Positions 58,089-64,000 of a stretch of DNA of 64,000 nucleotides are shown one piece after another; the stretch's first letter is position 1; each line of letters starts with the position of its first letter. The notes below the pieces were generated by a model. It ran no database searches and had not been told where the DNA came from. It saw only the letters and a list, made by a program, of their open reading frames with translations. The position numbers and the translations under genes were made by a program. The stretch is from the NCBI RefSeq assembly GCF_011761235.1, contig NZ_JAAOYW010000002.1, forward strand, positions 620,001 through 684,000, written 5' to 3'. The DNA comes from Frigoribacterium faeni (GTDB lineage Bacteria; Actinomycetota; Actinomycetes; Actinomycetales; Microbacteriaceae).

Positions 58089-59333
58089 TCACGGCCCGTC
58101 CACGACCGTCGTGCGCACGTCCTCGAGATGATCGCGCCGGACCCGAGCAGCCCAGCCGCCTCCGAGCGCGACCCTCGGCCGGAACGTGAACCCGTCGGAG
58201 AGCAGCACCGGTTCGCCGGGCACGCCGTCGCCGCCCACGAGGAACACGTCGCCGTCCGTCATCGGGTCCCACGGCCTCACCAGTTCGACCTCGATGCCCG
58301 CCACCTGCGCCGTCGTGCGCACGGACACGACATCGGTGACCTCGGCGTCGGGCACCGCACGACCCCCCGTCGTCAGGGTCCACGCGTGGTCCTCGTCGTC
58401 CAGAGGCACAGGGAACGCACCCCCGACCACCGTCACCCCGGGCCGCAGGAGGCGCTGTCCGTCTGGGCCCAGGTCGGCCAGCCCGGAGGTCGGCAGGGCA
58501 CGCCAGAGCCCCGCGACCCGCGCATAGCGACCCTGCAGCAGGGGGGCTCCGTCGACACCGGACCACTCGCGCCGCAGCATCGAGCGCGACGTCACCTCGG
58601 CCTGGTCCACCCAGCTCACGAAGCGGCTGCCGACGCCGTCCGAGTACCGGCCGTTGACCTGACGGTCGTCACGCGAGAGGGGCCGACGAGAGGCCACCCA
58701 CACGCGCTGACCCCGCTCGGCCAGGATCTCCACCTCGCGTCCACCGACCATCCCGAGACCGTGCACCCACGTCCTCACGGTCCCGTCGGTCAGAGGCTCG
58801 ACGGAACCGTCGGCCCGCTGCACACCGGGTCGCGGCTCCCCGTCGGGGACGGGGACGGGAGCCAGCGAGGCGAGAGGCCGGACCTGGTCGCCATGGCCCT
58901 CGGACGTCGACCATGCGGACGCCGTGACCGAGGAGTCCGCCGAGTCGACGACGAGGACGTCCGTCACGGAGCGGACTGCCACGAGGTCGTCGAGATCGTC
59001 GGTCGCGAGCCGGAACGACCCATCGTCCTCGATCGCAGGCACTCCGAACGGCGGCATCGGACCTTCCCATGCCTGCCCGCCGAGGAGATACCGGGTCGTC
59101 GTCCCCGGTGCCACCGTGACCTCGTGTCCGAAGAGCCAGCCCACGGTCACCGTCGAGGCGATCGCGACCTCGTCGACCGCCAGCACGACGGTCGTGCCGG
59201 TCTGCGGGTCGTGAAGGGACACCGCACCGCCTCGCACCGTGTCCGGTCTGATGCGACCAGCCCTCGCGACGACGACGTCACCGACGAGCGCGACGACGCC
59301 GGTGGGCACGACGGCCTTCAGACCAGGATCCAT
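58089..59333 (-). CDS. Tandem paralogue 1 of the toxin locus (candidate immunity protein)
   Basis: 414 residues, first of four related genes. Blocks shared with the others: APLLQGRYARVAGLWRALP (compare FLLQGRYGRALG in paralogue 2), AQVAGIEVELVRPWDPM and the terminal GWAARVRRDHLEDVRTTVV. It is beta-rich, without signal or membrane helix. Its ATG at 59333 lies inside the toxin gene, overlapping the last 16 bases in another frame, so it is translated together with the toxin. That coupling is the usual arrangement of a cognate immunity gene. No named immunity family was recognised. Confidence 0.75.
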   Translation of the reverse strand: MDPGLKAVVPTGVVALVGDVVVARAGRIRPDTVRGGAVSLHDPQTGTTVVLAVDEVAIASTVTVGWLFGHEVTVAPGTTTRYLLGGQAWEGPMPPFGVPAIEDDGSFRLATDDLDDLVAVRSVTDVLVVDSADSSVTASAWSTSEGHGDQVRPLASLAPVPVPDGEPRPGVQRADGSVEPLTDGTVRTWVHGLGMVGGREVEILAERGQRVWVASRRPLSRDDRQVNGRYSDGVGSRFVSWVDQAEVTSRSMLRREWSGVDGAPLLQGRYARVAGLWRALPTSGLADLGPDGQRLLRPGVTVVGGAFPVPLDDEDHAWTLTTGGRAVPDAEVTDVVSVRTTAQVAGIEVELVRPWDPMTDGDVFLVGGDGVPGEPVLLSDGFTFRPRVALGGGWAARVRRDHLEDVRTTVVDGP

Positions 59334-62300
59334 CGTCCGGCCGACAGAACTGCGAACACTTCTTGCGTTCCATCGGACTTGTACCGCCAGATCTCTGCAC
59401 CTTCGTTCAAGGGTGGAGTCTTCTCGTATCGCGAGATGGCCACTTCGGGTGTGTAGTGACCGCGCTGCCCCGCCCAGCCGTTCCCCCGGAAGGGGTCGAC
59501 GGCCTCGGACTTGAGCGCCTTGCCCATGTTGTAGCGATCGGAGGGATCGGCGATCGTGTCGAGATGCGCGTCGACGAACTCGCGTCGCTCCCGTATGGAG
59601 AGGTTGTCCCACGTCCCGTCGGGTGCAGCTCTCTGCCAATCATCGAGCAGACGCAGGGGCTGCATGGTGTCCGTGGTCTTGCCTGCCAAGTCAGCCTCCG
59701 GTCCCAGCTCGAACCGGACGCCGTAGCGTTCACCCTCAGCGATGTTGAATGGTGTCGTCTGCCCGCGCGCGGGCGTATAGCCGAGACCGAGCTTCTGGAA
59801 GACGAGACGCGGCGTCAAGAAGTGCCCGTTCGACGCCTCCGTCATGTGAGCGAACCGGGCGACGAACCCCCCGACACCGTTCTGGATCGCGTCAGGTCCC
59901 GACAGGCTCGACATCAAGGTCGGCGTAGGCAGGATCTTCTGCACGACCGACCCCGGCCCCAGATCGGGCAATGAGTTGCGGATCTCGATGAGCATCGTCA
60001 TCTCGTGAGATGAGAGCTTGAGGATCGGCTTGCTGACCAGACGGCGGAAGGACCGCCGATCGAGGCCGTGCCTCGAGAGCTCGGCGTCCAGCGCCCGACG
60101 GTAGGCGCGAGCTTCGCTCTCGACGACTGCCTCGGGGTAGTTGGGCACGCGTGACGCAGACGAGGCTGGGTCCCCGCCAGTGAGCATCGCCGAGGTGCCA
60201 CCGGAGTCGTGCCCGCCCCGTGTCGGACCATCGGAGTTGGCGTCCACACGGCCGGTGCCCTCGACGCCGACGGTGCTGTCCCCCGCCCGGGCCGTGACCG
60301 GCGCACTGGACCCGCTGGGCATCGTCGGCTTGGCCATGAGGAGCGTTGCCCCCGCTGCCGAGGCCGCGCCGACCGTGGCCGGCGGCACGTCGATGACGCT
60401 CTCTCCCTGCGAGGTCGCGCTGCTCTGGGTGCCTGCAGCGTGCGCCTCGTCCGACGTCGCGTGCTCGCCGAGCGTCGCGTCGTCCCGCGTGCTCGAGGCC
60501 GCGTCGGCGGGGTTGCCGTCGGGAGCGGACTCGGGGGACGTCGACGCCGAGGCGTCCGGCGACGCCGTCGCCTCGGGCGAGGGCGCCACGGTGTCGCCCT
60601 GGGGCGATGCGTGGGCGGCCGCGGCCTCCGCGTGCGCCGCGACGTCGGCGTCGATGGCCGAACGGACGTCCGCGAGCTGCGCGTCCGACGGGATGGCCGA
60701 GGCGTCGCCGTTCGACTCCGGGCTGATGCCCAGCTGGTCGGCGGTCACGAGGTCCGTGTCGATCGAGGAGGCGCTGGTCGCGTCCGCGTCGGACGAGACC
60801 GCTTCCGAGGTGGTCGCCTCCCCGGCCGGCGTCTCGGCGACGGTGGCCTCAGGCGTCGAGTCGGGCGTGGCGCCGGCCTCGGGCGTGGCGGCAGAGTCCG
60901 GTGTGGTCGACCCGTCAGGCGTGGTCGACCCGTCAGGCGTGGTCGACCCGTCAGGCGTCGCCGACCCGTCAGGCGTCGCCGACCCGTCAGGCGTGGTGGA
61001 CCCGTCAGGCGTCGCCGACCCGTCAGGCGTCGCCGACCCGTCAGGCGTGGTCGACCCGTCAGGCGTCGCCGAGGTCGAGGTCGAGTCCGACGGCGAGCTG
61101 TCGGACGCCGACGACTCGGCAGAGCCGGACTCCGCCCCGGTGGTCGGCTCCGGGGTCGTGCTGTCGGTCGATGCCGCGTGGTTCGTGCCGTCCGCGGACG
61201 GGCCGGTGTCGAGGGGCGACACGGTGTCGACGTCGGCGACGTCCGTGCGGACGGGACCGGCGCCTCCAGCGTGGCCCGCGCCGCCGCCGCCGCCGACGGC
61301 CGCCGGTGTCGGTCCGTCCGTGTGGGTCGACACGGAGGTGCCGCCACCGACCCCGGACCCGCCGCCGGTGCCCGGACCGGCGCCCGCGGGCGTGGGGACG
61401 TCGCCGGCCGACGACGACGCGCTCGAGGCGCCCGACTCGGTCGACGAGGTCGATGCGCTGCCCTCGGACCCATCACCGGGACGGTCCGTGAAGCTGTCGG
61501 CCTGGGCCTGACGGTCGGCCAGGAACTGCGGCGAGACGTTCTCGCCGGGGCGACCGGCGAGTGCCGCGTCGGCGTCGAAGCCGAGCCCCGTGCCGCCGCG
61601 TGCGTCGATGGCGGCGCCGACCATGTGGCCGCCGCCCCCCATGGCCGAGCCGGCGCCCATGCCGAACAGGGCGGCGAGACCGGGGTTGAACTTCTCGCCC
61701 GTGATGGCGGCCTCGGTGCCGCCGCCCGCGACGCCGCCGGCCGCGCCCTCGACGGCGCCCTTGGCGGCGTCGGTCGTCGTGGCCCGCCAGAACGTCGGCG
61801 GGACCGAGTGGCGCCCGGCACGACGCCCGAAGGCGGCCGCGAAGCCGCCCCCCACGCCGCCGCCCACCACGCCGCCGACGACACCCCCGGCGAGGGTGGC
61901 GAGCAACGACTCGGGCGTGATCTTCTCACCGTCGCGCACCGAGACCACGACGGAGGAGGCGCCACCGCTGATGGTGCCCTTGACCACCTCGGCGCCGAAG
62001 CGCCAGTGCAGGGGGCCGTGCTCGAGCTTGCGGAGGAAGCTCGACGCCTTGAGGAACTTGTCGGCCGGGATGCGGTTGATCAGCCTGAGCTTGCGGATGA
62101 CCTCGGCGATCTTGACGACCCAGCGCGCGATGGTCGTCGTGGCCTTGGCCGCCCCGGCCAGGGCGCCCACGCCGAAGGTGACGAACGACAGGGCGACCGA
62201 GATGCCGATGTCGATCGCGAGCTCGATGGCGAGGCTCTCGAGCATGCTGCGGATCTCGGCCCAGGTCGCGTCGATGTTGTCCGCGAGGTCGGAGAGGGCC

Positions 62301-62953
62301 CCGGAGTTGCGGGCGGCGGCGTCGGAGAATTCGCCCATGAGGTTCTGGATGGCGGTCCGCACCTCGAGCGCGACGCCGCTCTGCGGCACGTCGGCGGCCG
62401 CCAGCTCGACGAGGCTGCTGCCCAGACGAGCGTTCGCGGCGTCGAGGTCGACGGCGAAGGTGCTCCACGCCGCCGAGGCCGCTCGCAGCTTGCCCGTGTC
62501 GCCGCGGGGGAACACGACGCCGACGGCGTACAGGGCCCCCTCGACCAGTTCGGCGAGCTCGCCGAGACCGCCCTGCAGGGGGTTCGCCCCGAGCGCCGAC
62601 GGCGGCACGGTGGCGTACGGCGTGGTGTCGCTGGGGATCTCGATGCCGCTGGTGCCGGGCTTGCCTGCCCCCGTGAGCTCCGCCTCCTTGTAGGCGGCGC
62701 CGGTGCCGGCCAGCAGGCCCTCGAACCCACGGAGGAACGAGGAGATCGCGGTCACGCCCTGGGCGCAGCCCTTGGCGGAGTCGTCGTAGTCCGGGCTCCA
62801 GTCCTCGGCGAGCTCGTCGTCGCCCGCCATGCCGGCGGAGCCGGAGAGGAGGCTGGAGACGCTCGCCCACGCGGCGTCGAGGTCGGACGCGATGGTCGAC
62901 ATCTCGCTGCCGTCGGTGACGAGCCCGAACGCGTTGAGCCTGACGGTGGTCAC
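59318..62953 (-). CDS. Type VII-secreted polymorphic toxin with unrecognised C-terminal domain
   Basis: 1211 residues. Residues 1-110 resemble WXG100/CpnT-type N-termini (MSTIASDLDAAWASVSSLL, then EDWSPDYDDSAKG, helix-turn-helix). Residues about 120-300 are a second helical region. Gly-rich hydrophobic pre-toxin segments (LLATLAGGVVGGVVGGGVGG) lie near 375-450. A disordered Ser/Thr/Asp/Pro linker of about 350 residues contains eleven TTPDGS-type repeats. The last 290 residues form a globular domain (VARFAHMTEASNGHFLTP, GERYGVRFELG, GHYTPEVAISRYEKTPP, terminal AGRWILV) that matches no toxin class I know. The GTG overlaps the upstream WXG100 stop (GTGA). Base composition drops in the C-terminal part, suggesting module exchange. 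Confidence 0.78.
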   Translation of the reverse strand: MTTVRLNAFGLVTDGSEMSTIASDLDAAWASVSSLLSGSAGMAGDDELAEDWSPDYDDSAKGCAQGVTAISSFLRGFEGLLAGTGAAYKEAELTGAGKPGTSGIEIPSDTTPYATVPPSALGANPLQGGLGELAELVEGALYAVGVVFPRGDTGKLRAASAAWSTFAVDLDAANARLGSSLVELAAADVPQSGVALEVRTAIQNLMGEFSDAAARNSGALSDLADNIDATWAEIRSMLESLAIELAIDIGISVALSFVTFGVGALAGAAKATTTIARWVVKIAEVIRKLRLINRIPADKFLKASSFLRKLEHGPLHWRFGAEVVKGTISGGASSVVVSVRDGEKITPESLLATLAGGVVGGVVGGGVGGGFAAAFGRRAGRHSVPPTFWRATTTDAAKGAVEGAAGGVAGGGTEAAITGEKFNPGLAALFGMGAGSAMGGGGHMVGAAIDARGGTGLGFDADAALAGRPGENVSPQFLADRQAQADSFTDRPGDGSEGSASTSSTESGASSASSSAGDVPTPAGAGPGTGGGSGVGGGTSVSTHTDGPTPAAVGGGGGAGHAGGAGPVRTDVADVDTVSPLDTGPSADGTNHAASTDSTTPEPTTGAESGSAESSASDSSPSDSTSTSATPDGSTTPDGSATPDGSATPDGSTTPDGSATPDGSATPDGSTTPDGSTTPDGSTTPDSAATPEAGATPDSTPEATVAETPAGEATTSEAVSSDADATSASSIDTDLVTADQLGISPESNGDASAIPSDAQLADVRSAIDADVAAHAEAAAAHASPQGDTVAPSPEATASPDASASTSPESAPDGNPADAASSTRDDATLGEHATSDEAHAAGTQSSATSQGESVIDVPPATVGAASAAGATLLMAKPTMPSGSSAPVTARAGDSTVGVEGTGRVDANSDGPTRGGHDSGGTSAMLTGGDPASSASRVPNYPEAVVESEARAYRRALDAELSRHGLDRRSFRRLVSKPILKLSSHEMTMLIEIRNSLPDLGPGSVVQKILPTPTLMSSLSGPDAIQNGVGGFVARFAHMTEASNGHFLTPRLVFQKLGLGYTPARGQTTPFNIAEGERYGVRFELGPEADLAGKTTDTMQPLRLLDDWQRAAPDGTWDNLSIRERREFVDAHLDTIADPSDRYNMGKALKSEAVDPFRGNGWAGQRGHYTPEVAISRYEKTPPLNEGAEIWRYKSDGTQEVFAVLSAGRWILV
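60901..61068. repeat. 15-18-bp coding repeat (TTPDGS/SATPDG units) in the toxin linker
   Basis: The sequence CGACCCGTCAGGCGT recurs every 15 bases about ten times with GTGGT or GTCGC variants, encoding (S/T)TPDG/ATPDG units. All units keep the frame, so copy-number change alters only linker length. Confidence 0.9.
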
Positions 62954-63258
62954 GGCAGCTGCCCCCTGAAGTCGTTCCACTGCGAGTCGAGCTGCTCGAT
63001 GGCCGTCTCGTAGGCGGTGTGCGCGGTGGTGGCCTGCTCGTGCAGCGAGGTCGCCGCCTGCCTCAGCGCCTCGGCCCCGGCGGCCCACTGCTCGAAGCTG
63101 CCGAGGAACGCCGCCATCGCGGGCCCCTGCCAGTCGTTCGGCAGCATGTAGGCGAAGGTGCTCGCCCCCTGCTTGAGGGCGTCGCAGTACTCGGTGAGCG
63201 ACTGCATCTGGTCGACGAGCTGCTGCAGCGTCGTCGTGTCGGCCTGCTGCTCGCTCAT
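62950..63258 (-). CDS. WXG100 family protein
   Basis: 102 residues. Two helices flank the WXG turn in LPNDWQGPAMAAFLGSFEQW (W-Q-G), with a C-terminal helix ending SQWNDFRGQLP. Proteins of this type dimerise and guide cargo to the type VII secretion ATPase. It overlaps the preceding WXG-like gene (ATGA) and the toxin gene (GTGA), so the three are co-translated. It is the likely partner of the toxin's own WXG-like N-terminus. Confidence 0.88.
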   Translation of the reverse strand: MSEQQADTTTLQQLVDQMQSLTEYCDALKQGASTFAYMLPNDWQGPAMAAFLGSFEQWAAGAEALRQAATSLHEQATTAHTAYETAIEQLDSQWNDFRGQLP

Positions 63259-63650
63259 CGGGCGTCCTCCCCGGCGGGGGGCGACGGCTGGTCGGCGGGC
63301 ACGGCCTCGCTGAGGCCGGCGGTCGCGGCGGCGGGCCGGACGGCCATGGCCCCGGCGCTCTCGGAGAACCCGCCGCTGAGGCCGCTCTCGGTGCTGCCGT
63401 AGCCGCCCTCGGCCGCCTGGAGGCGGGTCGCGAGGCTGGCCAGCACGGTGCGGAGGGCCGTGGCGCTGGCCTGGAACTCCTGCCAGTTGGTGTCGAAGAG
63501 CGTGGCGTCCTCGCCCTCCCACGACGAGTCGACGACGCTGCGCACCACCGAGTTCGTCTCGGCGACGTGCGCGTCGAACGTGCTCACGACCGACTGGAGG
63601 AGGTTCGCGACCTCGCCCAGCGATTCTGTCCTGACCCGGTACTGGACCAT
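63255..63650 (-). CDS. WXG100-like protein with C-terminal extension
   Basis: 131 residues. Residues 1-95 form the helical hairpin, with SSWEGEDATLFDTNWQEFQ (W-E-G turn) in the middle; an Ala/Ser/Gly/Pro-rich tail of about 35 residues follows, probably carrying the export signal or being unfolded. The ATG follows GGGGAG. It is the first gene after the hairpin at 63667 and overlaps the next WXG100 gene. Confidence 0.83.
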   Translation of the reverse strand: MVQYRVRTESLGEVANLLQSVVSTFDAHVAETNSVVRSVVDSSWEGEDATLFDTNWQEFQASATALRTVLASLATRLQAAEGGYGSTESGLSGGFSESAGAMAVRPAAATAGLSEAVPADQPSPPAGEDAR

Positions 63651-63666
63651 GTCACTCCCCCCACGC

Positions 63667-63698
63667 CGTCAGGGCTGCCCGTGGGGGCAGCCCTGACG
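63667..63698 (-). terminator. Strong hairpin between esx genes
   Basis: CGTCAGGGCTGCCC (63667-63680) and GGGCAGCCCTGACG (63685-63698) are perfect 14-bp arms around a GTGG loop. It lies 12 bases after the esxA-like stop and 17 bases before the next start, so it can end most transcripts and leave the esxA-like product in excess over the toxin genes. Confidence 0.75.
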
Positions 63699-63709
63699 TC
63701 GGATGTCTG

Positions 63710-64000
63710 CTAGCCGCGGAACGTGCCCGAGATGGAGTTCTCGGACTCCTCGTACGACAGGGCGGCCTGGCTCAGCAGCTCGCTGATGCCCTGCAGGCTC
63801 TCCTTCAGCTGGATCGCCGACTGGTCCCACTGCGAGTACAGCTCCTGGAACGACTGCGACGCCGAACCCGACCAGTCGCCGCCGACGAGGCCGTCGACGA
63901 GGGACTTGAGGTTCTGCAGCTGGGACTCGATCGACTGCGAGCCCGACGAGAGCTGGTTCGAGACGCCCGACAGTGAATCGGACGTGACGCGGATATCGGC
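63710..64000 (-). CDS. EsxA-like WXG100 protein (start outside the window)
   Basis: 96 residues are visible, beginning ADIRVTSDSLSGVSNQLSSG and ending SYEESENSISGTFRG; only the first one or two residues are missing. The turn is GGDWSGSASQSFQEL (W-S-G), exactly between two amphipathic helices, and the C-terminus has the Y-x3-E secretion motif (YEESE). It is a canonical secreted type VII substrate. The secretion machinery (EccC and others) is probably encoded beyond the right edge. Confidence 0.9.
   Translation of the reverse strand, partial: ADIRVTSDSLSGVSNQLSSGSQSIESQLQNLKSLVDGLVGGDWSGSASQSFQELYSQWDQSAIQLKESLQGISELLSQAALSYEESENSISGTFRG

Noticed and set aside
59318-60200. TNT-type NAD glycohydrolase at the toxin C-terminus
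   Set aside because: GQRGHYTPE resembles part of the TNT pattern, but the required RFG/Y-x-SP and Gln region order is missing.
1-64000. tRNA, rRNA, integrase, transposase or prophage genes
   Set aside because: None was recognised on reading through both strands; the mobile-looking features are limited to non-coding repeats and the toxin array.

Overview
The window is high-GC chromosomal DNA from an actinobacterium, most likely a member of the Microbacteriaceae (Curtobacterium/Frigoribacterium/Rathayibacter-like). Reasons: strong G/C third-position bias, many GTG starts, a gluABCD-type glutamate importer, actinobacterial families (DUF4333, DUF1684, DUF427, CGNR zinc finger, very long Lhr helicase, WXG100 proteins), a flagellar module in a Gram-positive setting, and many apparently leaderless genes. 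No rRNA, tRNA, CRISPR array, integrase or transposase was found.

Layout. 1-8190: a catabolic locus on the minus strand, gluA-gluB-gluC-gluD, an L-asparaginase II and a CutC-ROK kinase fusion, with a divergent ROK-family regulator; it looks like uptake and breakdown of an amino acid or glycosylated amino acid. 8200-11560: a compact flgN-flgK-flgL-fliW hook-junction module behind a flagellar-sigma-like promoter. 12-32 kb: mostly single housekeeping and stress genes (PQQ-type sugar dehydrogenase lipoprotein, TPR protein, SprT-like protease, CGNR regulator, DEAD-box helicase with RGG tail, AbiEi-like protein with nuclease-like C-terminus, NUDIX, esterase, SIMPL, double GNAT, epimerase, SDR, aldo/keto reductase). 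32-45 kb: Lhr helicase, Nei-type DNA glycosylase, peroxiredoxin, APC permease and two tandem beta-propeller paralogues. 45-50.3 kb: a three-gene minus-strand operon, GT2 synthase, HlyD-like adaptor and GH81 beta-1,3-glucanase lipoprotein, a candidate beta-glucan synthesis and export system. 50.8-54 kb: HAD phosphatase, SDR and unknowns. 54-64 kb: a type VII (WXG100) secreted polymorphic-toxin locus: esxA-like gene, two further WXG100-like genes, a 1211-residue toxin with an unrecognised C-terminal domain, then four tandem divergent paralogues of about 400 residues, the first overlapping the toxin gene, plus at least one decayed fragment of the same family between them. This is the most novel part of the window.

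Superimposed on the genes is unusual intergenic structure: about ten long nested imperfect palindromes (some tandem, one pair nearly identical 42 kb apart), a dispersed repeat of about 95 bp in four copies centred on a GTGCAC dyad, and very frequent copies of a GAGGAGGCGC-like word on both strands. At least 14 genes have a NANNNT box exactly 6 nt (one or two at 7-8 nt) before the start codon, pointing to widespread leaderless transcription.
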